From assembly GCF_004920405.1 (NCBI RefSeq), contig NZ_RFLV01000001.1:1426001-1490000 (forward strand): 64,000 bases of DNA. The letters run 5' to 3'. The position numbers and the translations under genes were made by a program. The notes beneath the pieces were generated by a model. It was not told the DNA's origin and did not search any database. It was given only the letters and a program-made list of their open reading frames with translations. This document shows, in pieces, positions 10,776 to 22,034 of the stretch (position 1 is its first letter; each line of letters opens with the position of its first letter). The DNA comes from Pseudomonas leptonychotis. Its GTDB lineage: Bacteria > Pseudomonadota > Gammaproteobacteria > Pseudomonadales > Pseudomonadaceae.

Positions 10776-11080
10776 CCGCGCATCTCGCTGGCAGCGTCGA
10801 CATCGAGGGTGTTGAAGCGGCGATACAACTGCAACAGGATCGCCAAGCCAATGCTGGCTTCCGCCGCCGCCAAGGTGATCACCAGAATAAACATCACCTG
10901 ACCGTCAGGCTGGGCCCAACGGCTGCCGGCCACAACAAAGGCCAGCGCGGTGGCATTCATCATCACTTCCAGGCTCATCAGCACGAAGAGGATATTGCGC
11001 CGCACCATCAGGCCGATCAGGCCGAGGCTGAACAGCACGCCGGCCAGTGCCAGGCCGTGCTCCATAGGAATCGCATTCAT
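10772..11080 (-). CDS. nuoK: NADH-quinone oxidoreductase subunit K
   Basis: Small membrane subunit of complex I (102 residues, three transmembrane helices) carrying the two buried glutamates used in proton transfer, visible in SLEVMMNA and [12 protein letters not shown]. The start at 11080 ([12 protein letters not shown]) is chosen from family alignment; the frame stays open further upstream but that part reads as out-of-frame nuoJ. It overlaps the nuoJ stop by ATGA, so translation is coupled. Confidence 0.96.
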   Translation of the reverse strand: MNAIPMEHGLALAGVLFSLGLIGLMVRRNILFVLMSLEVMMNATALAFVVAGSRWAQPDGQVMFILVITLAAAEASIGLAILLQLYRRFNTLDVDAASEMRG

Positions 11081-11586
11081 GCGGTTGGCTCCTTGGCATC
11101 GTGACGACCGAGGTGATAGGCCGCGACCAGCGCGGCCAGCAGCAGCATCGAGGCCAGCTCCACCGCCAGCAGGTACGGCCCGTACAGGGCAATGCCAACG
11201 GCTTTCGCCTCGATGGTTTGCAAGCCAATGGCCGCACCGCTCGGCGACTGGAACAACACATAGAGCAACTGCCCCAGCAACAGCGCCGAGAGAATCGCCG
11301 GGCCAACCCAGATACCCGGTGTCAGCCACTGCCGCTCCTGCTCGACCGCAGGCGGGCCGAGGTTGAGCATCATCACCACAAACACGAACAGCACCATGAT
11401 CGCGCCGGCGTAGACGATGATCTCAAGTGCGCCAGCAAAGGGTGCGCCGAGGGCAAAGAAGGTCATGGCTACGGCCAGCAGCGACAGAATCAAATACAAC
11501 AAGGCATGCACCGGATTACTCGCGGTAATCACCCTGAATGTGGCCGCCACGGCAACGCCGGCGGCGAGGTAGAAAGCGAATTCCAT
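11077..11586 (-). CDS. nuoJ: NADH-quinone oxidoreductase subunit J
   Basis: Membrane subunit of complex I, 169 residues with five predicted transmembrane helices. The conserved TM3 segment [20 protein letters not shown], which in complex I contains the pi-bulge near the quinone-coupling path, is present at about residues 54-73. It starts 10 bp after the nuoI stop and overlaps nuoK by four bases. Confidence 0.96.
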   Translation of the reverse strand: MEFAFYLAAGVAVAATFRVITASNPVHALLYLILSLLAVAMTFFALGAPFAGALEIIVYAGAIMVLFVFVVMMLNLGPPAVEQERQWLTPGIWVGPAILSALLLGQLLYVLFQSPSGAAIGLQTIEAKAVGIALYGPYLLAVELASMLLLAALVAAYHLGRHDAKEPTA

Positions 11587-11596
11587 ATCCCCCCCT

Positions 11597-12145
11597 TTAA
11601 GGAAGCAGGCCTTTGACGTTGATAGGTTCGGCTTCGTTTTGTGCGGCGCCTTTCGGCTTGCCGGCGATGGCCATACCGGCGACGCGGTAAAAGTTGTAAT
11701 CCGGGTTTTTGCCCGGGCCGGAAATCAGCAAATCTTCTTTCTCGTAGACCAGGTCCTGGCGCTTGTACTCGCCCATCTCAAAATCCGGGGTGAGCTGAAT
11801 CGCCGTGGTTGGGCAGGCCTCCTCACACAGACCGCAGAAGATGCAGCGCGAGAAGTTGATGCGGAAGAAATCCGGGTACCAGCGACCGTCTTCGGTTTCA
11901 GCCTTTTGCAGCGAGATGCAGCCTACCGGGCAGGCCACGGCGCACAGGTTGCAGGCCACGCAACGCTCTTCGCCATCGGGGTCACGGGTCAGCACGATGC
12001 GGCCACGGTAGCGCGGCGGTAGGTACACCGCCTCCTCCGGGTATTGCAGGGTGTCGCGCTTGCGAAAGCCGTGGCTGAAGACCATGGCCATGCTGCGCAG
12101 TTGGGTGCCAGTACCGACCAGCACATCCCATATGTATTTGAACAT
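11597..12145 (-). CDS. nuoI: NADH-quinone oxidoreductase subunit I (two [4Fe-4S] clusters)
   Basis: Ferredoxin-like arm subunit passing electrons through clusters N6a and N6b toward NuoB. 182 residues from the ATG at 12145 ([12 protein letters not shown]), the family start, with AAGGAGAACC before it. Two classical CxxCxxCxxxCP motifs are present: [15 protein letters not shown] and [12 protein letters not shown]. Lies between nuoH and nuoJ. Confidence 0.97.
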   Translation of the reverse strand: MFKYIWDVLVGTGTQLRSMAMVFSHGFRKRDTLQYPEEAVYLPPRYRGRIVLTRDPDGEERCVACNLCAVACPVGCISLQKAETEDGRWYPDFFRINFSRCIFCGLCEEACPTTAIQLTPDFEMGEYKRQDLVYEKEDLLISGPGKNPDYNFYRVAGMAIAGKPKGAAQNEAEPINVKGLLP

Positions 12146-12158
12146 TCTGTGGTTCTCC

Positions 12159-13151
12159 TTACTGGGCCGTAGCCAGCACAACTGCGCCGGTCACCAGCAG
12201 GTTGATCAGGGTCAGCGGCAGGCAGAACTTCCAGCTGAAGGCCATGACTTGGTCATACCGTGGCCGCGGAATCGAGGCGCGCAGCAGAATGAAGATCATG
12301 ATGAAGAAACAGGTTTTCAGGGCGAACCAGATAAACGGAATCTGTGGCAACAGGCCAAATGGGCCGTGCCAGCCGCCGAAGAACAGGGTTACCAACAGCG
12401 CCGAAATGGTGATGATGGCGATGTACTCACCGACGAAGAACATGCCCCATTTCATCCCGGCATATTCAATGTGGTAACCATCGGCCAGCTCCTGCTCGGC
12501 TTCCGGTTGGTCGAACGGGTGGCGGTGCGTCACCGCCACGCCGGCAATAAAGAAGGTACAGAAGCCGAAGAACTGCGGAATGATGAACCACAGATTCTCG
12601 GCCTGGTAATCGACGATATCGCGCATGTTGAACGAGCCAACCTGAGCGACGATGCCCATCAGCGCCAGGGCCAGAAACACCTCGTAAGACACGGTTTGTG
12701 CCGAAGCGCGCAGCGCGCCGAGCAGGGCAAACTTGTTGTTACTCGCCCAGCCGGCAAACAGCACCGCATACACCGACAGACCGGCCATGGCGAAGAAGAA
12801 CAGGATGCCGATGTTTAGATCTGCCACGCCCCAATTCGGCGTAATCGGGATAATCGCGAAGGCCATCAGCATCGCGGCGAAGGCAATCATCGGCGCCAGG
12901 ATAAAGATGAACTTGTCGGCAAACGGTGGCGTCCAGTCTTCCTTAAAGAACATCTTGATCATGTCGGCAGCGATCTGAAACATGCCGAACGGGCCGACGC
13001 GATTCGGGCCGTAGCGGTCCTGCCACCAACCGAGCAAACGGCGCTCGACAAAGCTCAGCAGCGCACCACAGACCACCACCACCAGCAAAATCACGATGGC
13101 CTTGAGCACCGCGATCAGCACGTCCATCACTTCAGGCGTTAGCCAACTCAT
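12159..13151 (-). CDS. nuoH: NADH-quinone oxidoreductase subunit H
   Basis: Membrane subunit forming much of the quinone chamber of complex I. 330 residues, eight transmembrane helices. The conserved cytoplasmic loops are seen: [20 protein letters not shown] at about residues 37-56, and the acidic segment [21 protein letters not shown] near 220 (E-channel glutamates). Its start overlaps the nuoG stop (ATGA at 13148-13151). Confidence 0.97.
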   Translation of the reverse strand: MSWLTPEVMDVLIAVLKAIVILLVVVVCGALLSFVERRLLGWWQDRYGPNRVGPFGMFQIAADMIKMFFKEDWTPPFADKFIFILAPMIAFAAMLMAFAIIPITPNWGVADLNIGILFFFAMAGLSVYAVLFAGWASNNKFALLGALRASAQTVSYEVFLALALMGIVAQVGSFNMRDIVDYQAENLWFIIPQFFGFCTFFIAGVAVTHRHPFDQPEAEQELADGYHIEYAGMKWGMFFVGEYIAIITISALLVTLFFGGWHGPFGLLPQIPFIWFALKTCFFIMIFILLRASIPRPRYDQVMAFSWKFCLPLTLINLLVTGAVVLATAQ

Positions 13152-15871
13152 TGCGCGGCCTCCTCAATACGGCTGACCACGGCCCCGGCAACCTGCGCCG
13201 GAATGCCCGGTAAGCCTACTGGCAAACCGATCACGCCAATGGCCAGCTCTTCGGTAACGCGCACGGGCAAGCGCAACGTCTGCCCGGCCACATCCAGACT
13301 GAGCAGTGCGCCCTCATTCACGCCCAAACGGTCGGCTTCGGCTTTGGCCAGCAACACATAAGGCGCCGGGATGCGCTCTTGCAGCGGCGCCGCCTTGGCT
13401 GAGGTTTCTTCACTGCCAAACAAATGATGCAGCGCGACCACGTGCAGCGTGCCAGGTGCCGGGTTGAAGGCGGCAGGCACGTTAAACCACGGCAGCGCCA
13501 CGCCTTCAGCGGTCAGCAAGCGCACACCGGGGTCGCCGGCACGCAGGTGGCCGCCGACTTCATCCTGAAACTTGTTCCAGGCCTGCGGCGAGTTCCAGCC
13601 TGGCGCCCAGGCGAATGGAATCTGCTGGCGGGCCTCAACGCTGCCGGAATAACCTTCCATGGAGAAGGCAAAGGCCGAGTCCTGATCCTGCGGCTGACGC
13701 GGCTCGTGCACGCTGATATTGGCGCGCATGGACGTACGGCCGCTGTAACGGTGCGGCTCACGGGCCAGCTTCAGACCCTTGATGCGGAACGTAGCGTTCG
13801 GTGCGGCCTCGCCAATCCGCGCCAGCAGGCTGTTGCTGGCCGCACAGGCGGCGGTGACTTCATCCAGCTGCGTCCAGTCGAGCGGCTTACCCAGCAAGGT
13901 GCTGTGCAAGGCATGCAGCCAGCGCCAGCCTTCACGGATAAGAATGCTGGCATCGTAGTAACTTGGCTCGAACACCTGGAAGAAGCGCTGGGCCCTGCCT
14001 TCAAAGCTGACCAGGGTGCCGTCGCCTTCGGCAAAACTGGCCACAGGCAGCAGCAGATGGGCTTTCTCGCTAGTGGCGGTGTGCTGATGGTCGGCGACGA
14101 TCACCACCTCCGCGGCAGCCAATGCGGCATCGACTTTGCCAGCATCGGCGCGGCGATACAGATCGTTTTCCAGCACGATCAGCGCATCGGCCTGGCCCGC
14201 CGTGAGCGCCTGCAGCGCGGCATCGACAGAGGTGTCGGCAGAACTTTCACCCAGCAGCAAGGCCAGGCCCATGCTGTTGGCTTCAGGCACGATCAAACTG
14301 ATGGAGGCGTTTTTCTCACGATTCTTCAGCGCACTGGCGATGTTGGCGGCGGCTTCGATGATGTCCCGGCTGCCCGCTGAGGCTCCGGAAACGATCAGCG
14401 GTCGCTTGGCTTCCAGCAACGCCTCGGCAATCAATTCAACCAGTTCGACGACATCGGCATCCAGGCCGAGAACGGCTGGCGCGCTGGCGTCGATGGCGTG
14501 AGCCACGGCAAAGCCAATACGGGCCAGATCAACCGGCGCGGCATGCACGCAGGCCTCGGCAATATCATCCAGACGCGTCGTGGTGATACTGGCGATAAAC
14601 AGGGGATGCAGCGCGTCTTGAGCGACGTTTTGCACCGCCGCCATGTGCCATTCGGCAATCTTCATCGATGCCGCGATTTCAGTGGCCTTGCCCTTCACAG
14701 TTTGACGCAGGGCCAGGGCCAGGCGTGCAGCAGTCTGAGTCAGGTCTTCACCGAGGATAAAGACCGCATCGTGCAACTCCACATCACGCAGGGTCGGTAC
14801 CGGCAATGGCCCGTTTTGCAGGATGTCGCGAATCAGGCGGATATTCTCCAATTCGCCTGCGGCGATACCGCTGTAGAAGTTGGCCTCGCCGACCAGCTCG
14901 CGCAGGGCGAAGTTGCTTTCCAAACTGGCGCGCGGCGAGCCGATGCCGATCAGGCGCTTGCCCTTGAGCAACTCGGCGGCTTTATCCAGCGCGGCATCGA
15001 TGCCTAGTTTGGTATTGCCCAGCGACGGCTGACGCGGACGGTCTTCGCGGTTGACATAGCCGTAGCCAAAACGGCCACGGTCACAGAGAAAATACTGGTT
15101 CACATCGCCGTTAAAGCGGTTCTCGATACGGCGGATCTCGCCATAACGCTCGCCAGGGCTGGTGTTGCAGCCGTTGGAACACTCGTGGCAGATGCTGGGG
15201 GCGAACTGCATGTCCCACTTGCGGTTGTAGCGCTCGGAATGGGTCTTGTCGGTGAACACGCCGGTTGGGCAGACCTCGACCAAGTTGCCAGAAAATTCAC
15301 TTTCCAGCGTGCCATCTTCAACGCGGCCGAAATAGACGTTGTCGTGCGCGCCGAATACGCCGAGGTCGGTACCGCCGGCGTAGTCCTTGTAATAACGCAC
15401 GCAGCGGTAACAGGCGATGCAGCGGTTCATCTCGTGGGCGATAAACGGGCCGAGCTGCTGGTTCTGGTGGGTGCGCTTGGTGAAGCGATAACGACGCTGG
15501 TTGTGACCGGTCATCACCGTCATGTCTTGCAGGTGGCAATGGCCGCCTTCCTCACACACCGGACAGTCGTGGGGGTGATTGGTCATCAGCCACTCAACGA
15601 CGCTGGCGCGGAAGGCCTTGGCTTCTTCATCATCGATGGAGATCCAGCTGTTGTCGGTGGCGGGCGTCATGCACGACATAACGATACGCCCGCGCGTGTC
15701 GTGTTCATCGTTGTACTGCTTGACCGCGCATTGGCGGCAGGCGCCGACGCTACCGAGCGCCGGATGCCAGCAGAAGTAAGGGATATCGAGACCCAGGGAC
15801 AGGCAGGCCTGTAGCAGGTTGTCCGCCCCATCGACTTCGAAATCTTTGCCGTCTACGTGGATAGTGGCCAT
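13148..15871 (-). CDS. nuoG: NADH-quinone oxidoreductase subunit G (iron-sulfur, molybdopterin-like)
   Basis: Largest peripheral-arm subunit, carrying clusters N1b, N4, N5 and N7. 907 residues, the usual Pseudomonas length. N-terminal [2Fe-2S] cysteines at about 34, 45 and 48 ([15 protein letters not shown]), the His-Cys N5 region [14 protein letters not shown], the [4Fe-4S] motif [11 protein letters not shown], and the extra cluster N7 motif CHECSNGC at about 227-234. The remainder is a molybdopterin-oxidoreductase-like domain without an expected active cofactor. It is separated from nuoF by a 136-bp gap containing a repeat. Confidence 0.97.
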   Translation of the reverse strand: MATIHVDGKDFEVDGADNLLQACLSLGLDIPYFCWHPALGSVGACRQCAVKQYNDEHDTRGRIVMSCMTPATDNSWISIDDEEAKAFRASVVEWLMTNHPHDCPVCEEGGHCHLQDMTVMTGHNQRRYRFTKRTHQNQQLGPFIAHEMNRCIACYRCVRYYKDYAGGTDLGVFGAHDNVYFGRVEDGTLESEFSGNLVEVCPTGVFTDKTHSERYNRKWDMQFAPSICHECSNGCNTSPGERYGEIRRIENRFNGDVNQYFLCDRGRFGYGYVNREDRPRQPSLGNTKLGIDAALDKAAELLKGKRLIGIGSPRASLESNFALRELVGEANFYSGIAAGELENIRLIRDILQNGPLPVPTLRDVELHDAVFILGEDLTQTAARLALALRQTVKGKATEIAASMKIAEWHMAAVQNVAQDALHPLFIASITTTRLDDIAEACVHAAPVDLARIGFAVAHAIDASAPAVLGLDADVVELVELIAEALLEAKRPLIVSGASAGSRDIIEAAANIASALKNREKNASISLIVPEANSMGLALLLGESSADTSVDAALQALTAGQADALIVLENDLYRRADAGKVDAALAAAEVVIVADHQHTATSEKAHLLLPVASFAEGDGTLVSFEGRAQRFFQVFEPSYYDASILIREGWRWLHALHSTLLGKPLDWTQLDEVTAACAASNSLLARIGEAAPNATFRIKGLKLAREPHRYSGRTSMRANISVHEPRQPQDQDSAFAFSMEGYSGSVEARQQIPFAWAPGWNSPQAWNKFQDEVGGHLRAGDPGVRLLTAEGVALPWFNVPAAFNPAPGTLHVVALHHLFGSEETSAKAAPLQERIPAPYVLLAKAEADRLGVNEGALLSLDVAGQTLRLPVRVTEELAIGVIGLPVGLPGIPAQVAGAVVSRIEEAAQ

Positions 15872-15916
15872 GGTTAAGGTTTCTTCTTCCCGCCGAAGCG
15901 AGTTTGGCTAATGGAA

Positions 15917-15998
15917 TGCTTTTGTCTCCCCTCGCCCTTAGGGAGAGGGGGCGGGGGTGAGGGGCAATGGCACACTGCTGGCCAACTTCCCTCACCCC
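15917..15998. repeat. GC-rich intergenic repeat between nuoF and nuoG
   Basis: The 136-bp nuoF-nuoG gap holds CCCCTCGCCCTTAGGGAGAG followed by a G-rich run and GGGTGAGGGG, then after about 25 bp CCCTCACCCCAGG. The CTCGCCCTTAGGGAGAGGGG portion is self-complementary and GGGTGAGGG pairs with CCCTCACCC. Repeats of this look (CCCTCACCCC...CCCTCTCCC) are common between genes in pseudomonads and xanthomonads. All other nuo junctions here are 64 bp or less, so this is an insertion in the operon. Confidence 0.7.
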
Positions 15999-16007
15999 AG
16001 GCGTTAC

Positions 16008-17372
16008 TTATAGGTTCACGGTTTCAGCGCGCCCGGCCGCAGCCGTCGAACTGGCCACACCCGCCTCGAACTCCGAACGGAAATACTTGATCGCACTGCC
16101 CAGCGGCTCAACCGCGCCGGGTGCATGAGCGCAGAAGGTTTTGCCGGGGCCGAGAAAATTGACCAGCCCGAGCAGGGTGTCGATGTCCTGCTGAGTGCCT
16201 TGGCCACGTTCCAGGGCGCGGAGAATCTTCACGCTCCATGGCAGGCCATCTCGACACGGTGTACACCAGCCGCAGGATTCGCGGGAGAAGAACTCTTCCA
16301 TATTGCGCAGCAGCGAGACCATGTTGACGGTGTGATCGACGGCCAGCGCCAAGCCGGTGCCCATACGCGTACCAACCTTGGCGATACCCGCCGCGTACAT
16401 CGACGCGTCCAAATGCTCGGGCAGCAGGAAGCCTGTCCCCGCACCGCCGGGCTGCCAGCATTTCAGGGTGAAACCGTCACGCATGCCGCCGGCGTAATCC
16501 TCGAACAGTTCGCGGGCCGAGATGCCGAAAGGCAGCTCCCAAAGGCCTGGGTTCTTCACCTTGCCGGAAAAGCCCATCAGTTTGGTGCCATGGTCTTCAC
16601 TGCCGGGGCAGGCCAGGGTCTTGTACCAGTCCACGCCATTGCCGATGATCGCCGGCACGTTGCACAGGGTTTCGACGTTGTTCACACAGGTCGGCTTGCC
16701 CCACACGCCGACAGCGGCCGGAAACGGCGGCTTGGCCCGTGGGTTGGCGCGGCGACCTTCTAGCGAGTTGATCAGCGCGGTTTCTTCGCCGCAGATATAA
16801 CGACCGGCGCCGGTGTGCACGATCAGTTCGAAATCGAAACCGCTGCCGAGGATGTTCTGGCCAAGCAGGCCAGCAGCCTTGGCTTCCGCGATGGCGCGAT
16901 TGAGGTTGGTCGCCGCATCGACGTATTCGCCGCGCAGGAAGATGTAACCGCGATACGCCTTAAGCGCCCGCGCCGAGATCAGCATGCCTTCCACCAACAG
17001 GTGCGGCAGCTGCTCCATCAGCATGCGGTCTTTCCAGGTGTTGGGTTCCATCTCATCCGCATTGCACAACAAATAGCGGATGTTCATCGACTCATCCGCC
17101 GGCATCAGCCCCCACTTCACTCCCGTGGGGAAGCCGGCGCCGCCACGACCCTTGAGGCCGGAGTCTTTTACCGTTTGCACGATATCGGCTTGAGCCATTT
17201 CGCTCAGTGCCTTGCGCGCAGCGGCGTAGCCATTCTTCTGCTGGTATTCCTCCAGCCATACCGGCTGACCGTCGTCACGCAAACGCCAGGTCAGCGGATG
17301 GGTCTCTTCGCTGCGGGCAATTGTGTTGGCCGGGCCGATGGAGGTCAGTCGCTTGGCGTTGAAACCTGTCAT
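16008..17372 (-). CDS. nuoF: NADH-quinone oxidoreductase subunit F (NADH/FMN site)
   Basis: NADH-oxidising subunit with FMN and the [4Fe-4S] cluster N3. 454 residues. NAD(H)-binding loop [13 protein letters not shown] at about 75-87, FMN-binding segment [19 protein letters not shown] near 190, and the N3 ligands [11 protein letters not shown] near 365 plus a later cysteine in FCAHAPGA. It overlaps nuoE by four bases (17369-17372), so the two diaphorase subunits are translationally coupled. Confidence 0.97.
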   Translation of the reverse strand: MTGFNAKRLTSIGPANTIARSEETHPLTWRLRDDGQPVWLEEYQQKNGYAAARKALSEMAQADIVQTVKDSGLKGRGGAGFPTGVKWGLMPADESMNIRYLLCNADEMEPNTWKDRMLMEQLPHLLVEGMLISARALKAYRGYIFLRGEYVDAATNLNRAIAEAKAAGLLGQNILGSGFDFELIVHTGAGRYICGEETALINSLEGRRANPRAKPPFPAAVGVWGKPTCVNNVETLCNVPAIIGNGVDWYKTLACPGSEDHGTKLMGFSGKVKNPGLWELPFGISARELFEDYAGGMRDGFTLKCWQPGGAGTGFLLPEHLDASMYAAGIAKVGTRMGTGLALAVDHTVNMVSLLRNMEEFFSRESCGWCTPCRDGLPWSVKILRALERGQGTQQDIDTLLGLVNFLGPGKTFCAHAPGAVEPLGSAIKYFRSEFEAGVASSTAAAGRAETVNL

Positions 17373-17881
17373 GAATAAGCCTCCAACAGTTGGCTGACGC
17401 TACCAGGGCTGACATCACCGAAGGTATCGTCGTCGATCATCAACGCCGGCGCTTTGTCGCAGTTACCCAGGCAGCAAACTGGCAACAGGGTAAAACGACC
17501 GTCCGTGCTGGTTTGGCCGAGGCCGATGCCCAGCTGCTGCTGGATGCTGTCGACCACCGACTCATGGCCTCCGACGTAGCAGGTCATGCTGTCGCACACG
17601 CGGATGATGTGCCGCCCCACCGGCTGACGGAATATCTGGCTGTAAAAGGTGGCCACGCCTTCGATGTCGCTGGCGGGAATACCGAGGATTTCGCCAATCG
17701 CATCGGCGGCGCCGTCAGGCACCCAGCCACGGGCCTTTTGCACGATTTTCAAGGCTTCGATCGACGCCGCGCGCGGGTCTTCGTAGTGGTGTATTTCATG
17801 CTCGATGGCCGAGCGCTCGGCGTCGCTCAGGGCAAAACGGTCAGTCTGAATAAGTGTGCTGCTGTTGGTTGTCTGGATCAT
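17369..17881 (-). CDS. nuoE: NADH-quinone oxidoreductase subunit E ([2Fe-2S] N1a)
   Basis: Thioredoxin-like diaphorase subunit, 170 residues. The N1a ligands are seen as CDSMTC near residue 101 and CCLGNC near 140. An N-terminal extension of about 12 polar residues precedes the conserved [10 protein letters not shown] helix. It starts 1 bp after the nuoCD stop and overlaps nuoF. Confidence 0.96.
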   Translation of the reverse strand: MIQTTNSSTLIQTDRFALSDAERSAIEHEIHHYEDPRAASIEALKIVQKARGWVPDGAADAIGEILGIPASDIEGVATFYSQIFRQPVGRHIIRVCDSMTCYVGGHESVVDSIQQQLGIGLGQTSTDGRFTLLPVCCLGNCDKAPALMIDDDTFGDVSPGSVSQLLEAYS

Positions 17882-17882
17882 G

Positions 17883-19664
17883 TCAGCGGTCCACGTCGGC
17901 CATCACGAAGTCGATACTGCCCAGGTAGGCAATCAGGTCGGCGACCATGCTGCCGCGAATCACCGAGGGGATCTGCTGCAGGTGCGGGAAGCTCGGTGTG
18001 CGGATGCGCGTGCGGTAGCTCATGGTGCTGCCGTCACTGGTCAGGTAATAGCTGTTGATGCCCTTGGTCGCCTCGATCATCTGAAAGCTCTCATTGGCGG
18101 GCATCACCGGACCCCAGGAGACCTGCAGGAAGTGGGTGATCAGGGTTTCGATATGCTGCAACGTGCGCTCTTTCGGCGGCGGCGTGGTCAGCGGGTGATC
18201 CGCCTTGTACGGACCTTCTGGCATGTTGCGCATGCATTGATCGATGATCTTGATGCTCTGGCGCATCTCCTCCACTCGCACCATGCAGCGGTCGTAGGCA
18301 TCGCCATTGACCGCCAATGGCACTTCAAATTCGAAGTTCTCATAGCCCGAATACGGCCGTGCTTTACGCAGGTCGAAATCGCAGCCCGTGGAACGCAGGC
18401 CCGCACCGGTAACGCCCCACTCCAGTGCTTCTTGGGTGTTGTACTGGGCCACACCGATGGTGCGCGCTTTGAGGATGCTGTTTTTCAGCGCGGCTTTTTC
18501 GTACTCATCGAGGCGTTTGGGCAACCAGTCAACGAACTCTTTAACCAGCTTGTCCCAACCGCGCGGCAGATCGTGGGCCACACCACCAATGCGGTACCAG
18601 GCCGGGTGCAAGCGGAAGCCGGTGATGGCTTCAATCACCTTGTAGGCACGCTGACGGTCGGTGAAGGTGAAGAACACCGGCGTCATGGCGCCGACATCCT
18701 GGATATAGGTGCCGAGGAACAGCAGGTGGCTGGTGATGCGGAAGAACTCGGCCATCATGATGCGAATCACATCGACCTTCTGCGGCACGGTAATGCCCGC
18801 GAGCTTCTCTACGGCCAGCACATATGGCAGGTTATTCATCACCCCACCGAGGTAGTCGATGCGGTCGGTGTAAGGAATAAAGCTGTGCCAGCTCTGGCGT
18901 TCGGCCATCTTCTCGGCACCCCGGTGGTGGTAACCGATTTCCGGCACGCAATCGACGATCTCTTCGCCATCGAGCTGCAGAATGATGCGGAACGCACCGT
19001 GGGCCGAGGGGTGGTTGGGGCCGAGGTTGAGGAACATATAGTCTTCATGCTCGCTGCCGCGCTTCATGCCCCAGTCTTCCGGCTTGAAGCGCGCCGCCTC
19101 CTCTTCCAGCTGCTGCTTGGCCAGGGTCAGGCTAAAGGGATCGAACTCGGTGGCGCGCGCCGGGTAATCCTTGCGCAACGGGTGACCTTCCCAGGTCGGC
19201 GGCATCATGATGCGGGTCAGGTGCGGGTGACCGCTAAAGTGGATGCCGTACAGGTCCCAGACTTCACGCTCATACCAATTGGCGTTGGGCCAGATGCTGG
19301 TAATGCTCGGCATATTCAAGTCACGCTCGTTGAGCGCCACCTTGAGCATGATGTCGCTGTTACGTTCCAGCGACATCAGGTGGTAGAACACGGTGAAGTC
19401 GGCGCCGGGCAGGCCGCGACGCTGGGTGCGCAGACGCTCATCGACGCCATGCAGGTCATACAGCATGACGTAGGGGCGCGGCAGGTTGCGCAGGAAGGTC
19501 AACACCTCAACCAGGCGCTCGCGGGCCACCCACAGCACCGCCATGCCGGTGCGGGTGCTCTGCACGGTAAAGGCTTCAGCGCCAAAACGGGAATTCAGCT
19601 CGACAACCACGTCTTGGTCGTCAGCTTTGTACGTCGGTATAGACAGAATGCTCTGTGCAGTCAT
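17883..19664 (-). CDS. nuoC: NADH-quinone oxidoreductase fused subunits C/D
   Basis: 593 residues with the NuoC domain (about 1-190, containing [19 protein letters not shown]) fused to the 49-kDa NuoD domain (about 215-593, containing [12 protein letters not shown] and [14 protein letters not shown]). The fusion is the normal state in Pseudomonas and enterobacteria. The NuoD half forms the quinone site with NuoB; the loop with the conserved His and the C-terminal DFVMADVDR are intact. A 64-bp gap separates it from nuoB. Confidence 0.97.
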   Translation of the reverse strand: MTAQSILSIPTYKADDQDVVVELNSRFGAEAFTVQSTRTGMAVLWVARERLVEVLTFLRNLPRPYVMLYDLHGVDERLRTQRRGLPGADFTVFYHLMSLERNSDIMLKVALNERDLNMPSITSIWPNANWYEREVWDLYGIHFSGHPHLTRIMMPPTWEGHPLRKDYPARATEFDPFSLTLAKQQLEEEAARFKPEDWGMKRGSEHEDYMFLNLGPNHPSAHGAFRIILQLDGEEIVDCVPEIGYHHRGAEKMAERQSWHSFIPYTDRIDYLGGVMNNLPYVLAVEKLAGITVPQKVDVIRIMMAEFFRITSHLLFLGTYIQDVGAMTPVFFTFTDRQRAYKVIEAITGFRLHPAWYRIGGVAHDLPRGWDKLVKEFVDWLPKRLDEYEKAALKNSILKARTIGVAQYNTQEALEWGVTGAGLRSTGCDFDLRKARPYSGYENFEFEVPLAVNGDAYDRCMVRVEEMRQSIKIIDQCMRNMPEGPYKADHPLTTPPPKERTLQHIETLITHFLQVSWGPVMPANESFQMIEATKGINSYYLTSDGSTMSYRTRIRTPSFPHLQQIPSVIRGSMVADLIAYLGSIDFVMADVDR

Positions 19665-19728
19665 GGTCTCGGTCGCTATCGGGCGCTATCGGGCAACAGT
19701 GTCAGAGGGGGCTCATGCGAGCCCAGGC

Positions 19729-20406
19729 TCACACTTCGTCGGGGCTACGCAGATTGGTCACGGCGATGCGCTCTTCACGGCGCTGCTCTTTCTGTGACGG
19801 CATATCGGCGCGATAAACCCCCTGATCGCCGACCACCCATGACAACGGACGACGCTCCTGAGCGATGGATTCCTGCAGCAACATCAAGCCTTGCAGAAAG
19901 GCCTCGGGCCGGGGCGGGCAACCGGGAATATAGACATCGACCGGCAAGAACTTATCCACCCCCTGAACCACAGAGTAGATGTCGTACATGCCGCCAGAGT
20001 TGGCACAGGCACCCATGGAGATCACCCACTTGGGTTCCAGCATCTGCTCGTACAGGCGCTGGATGACCGGGGCCATCTTAATAAAGCAGGTGCCGGCGAT
20101 AACCATGAAATCCGCCTGACGCGGGGAGGCCCGGATCACTTCCGCACCAAAACGCGCAACGTCGTGCGGTGCGGTAAAGGCGGTGGTCATTTCCACATAG
20201 CAGCAGGACAAGCCGAAGTTATACGGCCACAGGGAGTTCTTGCGCCCCCAGTTCACGGCGCCATTGAGAACATCCGAGAGCTTGCCCATGTAGATGTTCT
20301 TGTGCACTTCATCGTCTAACAGCGGGTCGGAAACCGTCTCCCGCTCGCCGACCGGATAGCGCTCATTAGGCGCATTCGGATCGATCCGAGTAAGTTTGTA
20401 TTGCAT
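19729..20406 (-). CDS. nuoB: NADH-quinone oxidoreductase subunit B (cluster N2)
   Basis: Carries the terminal [4Fe-4S] cluster N2 that reduces quinone. 225 residues from the ATG at 20406 ([10 protein letters not shown]), preferred over the TTG at 20412. Tandem cysteines C68-C69 in GLSCCYVEM, a further Cys in IAGTCFIKM and one in PGCPPRPEA complete the N2 ligand set. It starts 10 bp after the nuoA stop. Confidence 0.97.
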   Translation of the reverse strand: MQYKLTRIDPNAPNERYPVGERETVSDPLLDDEVHKNIYMGKLSDVLNGAVNWGRKNSLWPYNFGLSCCYVEMTTAFTAPHDVARFGAEVIRASPRQADFMVIAGTCFIKMAPVIQRLYEQMLEPKWVISMGACANSGGMYDIYSVVQGVDKFLPVDVYIPGCPPRPEAFLQGLMLLQESIAQERRPLSWVVGDQGVYRADMPSQKEQRREERIAVTNLRSPDEV

Positions 20407-20416
20407 CGCCAAAGCC

Positions 20417-20830
20417 TCATTGTTTTAGCTTCGCCTGTCGCTCACGACGACCCTGAGGAGCCCAATCGAGCGCCCCGATCCGCCAAAGGTAGACAAGACC
20501 TGCCAACAGAATTGCTATAAAGACTGTAGCTTCGATTAGCCCAGCCCAGCCGCTTTCGCGCACCGAGACGGCCCAAGCAAAGAGAAAGAGGGCTTCAACG
20601 TCGAAGATCACGAAGAGCATCGCGACCAGATAGAATTTGGCTGACAGGCGCAAACGCGCGCTGCCGACGGGCAACATACCGGACTCAAAAGGTTCGTTTT
20701 TGCTGCGGCCCCAGGCTTTGCTGCCCAGTAAGCTGGACAGCCCAAGCATAAAGGCGATGAGCCCGCAGACTCCCAGCAGGAACACAGCAAAAGCCCAGTT
20801 ATGGGACATGGTCGTTACCGCATCAGGCAT
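20417..20830 (-). CDS. nuoA: NADH-quinone oxidoreductase subunit A
   Basis: First gene of the nuo operon. 137 residues, three transmembrane helices; the conserved loop SKNEPFESG lies at about residues 43-51 and [20 protein letters not shown] forms TM2. GAGGAG lies 8 nt before the ATG at 20830. The gene is divergent from oxyR across 269 bp, which must contain the nuo promoter. Confidence 0.96.
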   Translation of the reverse strand: MPDAVTTMSHNWAFAVFLLGVCGLIAFMLGLSSLLGSKAWGRSKNEPFESGMLPVGSARLRLSAKFYLVAMLFVIFDVEALFLFAWAVSVRESGWAGLIEATVFIAILLAGLVYLWRIGALDWAPQGRRERQAKLKQ

Positions 20831-21099
20831 GCCGGTACTCCTCGGATAAAAGGAACGGCTTGTATAGTTTTATTGTGGCGAGTGCGAAAGCCCGGCCTGG
20901 GTCGCCCGCAAAGTATGGTCGCAATTCTATGCGCACACGTGATTAGTAACTAATTATTTTCTGTTCACAAAGCGACATTAACGCGTAACCAATCGCCAAA
21001 ACCGTTTCAGCGCTTCGGCCATCCCCGCAGCAGGGGATCAACAGTTGGTTCCATTGAATACAGCCGCTATGCTTGGCTGCATCTCAATGGATAAAGACT
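20831..21099. promoter_or_regulatory. Divergent nuoA/oxyR intergenic region
   Basis: 269 bp between the starts of nuoA (-) and oxyR (+). The central part is AT-rich (about 20935-20985) and contains the 13-bp perfect palindrome ATTAGTAACTAAT at 20942-20954. A TATACA-like -10 for nuoA could lie near 20850-20860, but no good -35 accompanies it. Any regulator bound here could affect both complex I and the peroxide response. Assignment of exact promoters is not possible by eye. Confidence 0.5.
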
Positions 21100-22026
21100 A
21101 TGACCCTCACCGAACTGCGCTACATAGTCACCCTCGCTCAAGAGCAGCACTTCGGCCGTGCCGCTGAGCGCTGCCATGTCAGCCAGCCGACGCTGTCGGT
21201 GGGGGTGAAAAAGCTCGAAGATGAGCTCGGCGTACTGATTTTCGAACGCAGTAAGAGCGCAGTGCGCCTGACGCCCGTCGGTGAAGGCATCGTAACTCAA
21301 GCACAGAAGGTGCTGGAGCAGGCCCAGGGCATTCGTGAGCTGGCCCAGGCCGGTAAGAACCAGATGGCCGCGCCGCTGAAAATCGGCGCAATCTACACCG
21401 TCGGGCCTTACCTGTTCCCCCATCTAATTCCGCAGCTGCACCGCGTCGCGCCGGATATGCCGCTGTATATCGAAGAAAACTTCACCCACGTGCTGCGCGA
21501 CAAACTGCGTAACGGCGAGCTGGACGCAATCATCATCGCCCTGCCGTTCCATGAAGCCGATGTGCTGACCAAGCCGCTGTATGACGAGCCGTTCTACGCC
21601 TTGCTGCCGTTTGGTCATCCGTGGGCGGCAATGGAAACCATCGACAGCAAACTGCTGAATGACAAGAGCTTGCTGTTGCTGGGCGAAGGCCACTGCTTCC
21701 GTGATCAGGTGCTGGAAGCCTGTCCGACGCTGCGCAAGGGTGGCGAAGACAACGCCAAGCACACCACGGTGGAGTCCAGCTCGCTGGAAACCATCCGCCA
21801 TATGGTCGCCTCGGGCCTCGGCGTGTCGATCCTGCCGTTCTCGGCGGTGGACAGTCACCACTATGCCCCCGGCGTAATCGAAGTACGCCCGCTCAGCGCA
21901 CCGGTGCCCTTCCGTACCGTGGCCATTGCCTGGCGCGCCAGCTTTCCACGGCCGAATGCCATCGATGTGCTGACTGACTCAATCCGCCTCTGCTCAGTGG
22001 CCCGACCGCCGGCGCCCAGCGTCTAG
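21100..22026 (+). CDS. oxyR: LysR-family peroxide-sensing regulator OxyR
   Basis: Hydrogen-peroxide-sensing transcription factor controlling catalases and alkyl hydroperoxide reductase. 308 residues from the ATG at 21100 (MTLTELRYIVTLA), which fits the family. N-terminal winged helix-turn-helix (AAERCHVSQPTLSVGVKKLE at 21-40) and a LysR substrate domain whose redox cysteines fall exactly at C199 and C208 (GHCFRDQVLEAC), as in E. coli OxyR. It is followed 8 bp later by recG, a pairing known in P. aeruginosa. Confidence 0.97.
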   Translation: MTLTELRYIVTLAQEQHFGRAAERCHVSQPTLSVGVKKLEDELGVLIFERSKSAVRLTPVGEGIVTQAQKVLEQAQGIRELAQAGKNQMAAPLKIGAIYTVGPYLFPHLIPQLHRVAPDMPLYIEENFTHVLRDKLRNGELDAIIIALPFHEADVLTKPLYDEPFYALLPFGHPWAAMETIDSKLLNDKSLLLLGEGHCFRDQVLEACPTLRKGGEDNAKHTTVESSSLETIRHMVASGLGVSILPFSAVDSHHYAPGVIEVRPLSAPVPFRTVAIAWRASFPRPNAIDVLTDSIRLCSVARPPAPSV

Positions 22027-22034
22027 GCTCGCCC

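Noticed and set aside
17856..20066. Very long open frame on the plus strand opposite nuoCD and nuoB
   Set aside because: It mirrors conserved complex I genes, is rich in His, Gln and Arg as expected for an antisense frame of GC-rich codons, and has no recognisable domain or ribosome site.
20942..20954. ATTAGTAACTAAT as an ANR/FNR box for nuo
   Set aside because: It does not fit TTGAT-N4-ATCAA; kept only as an unexplained palindrome.
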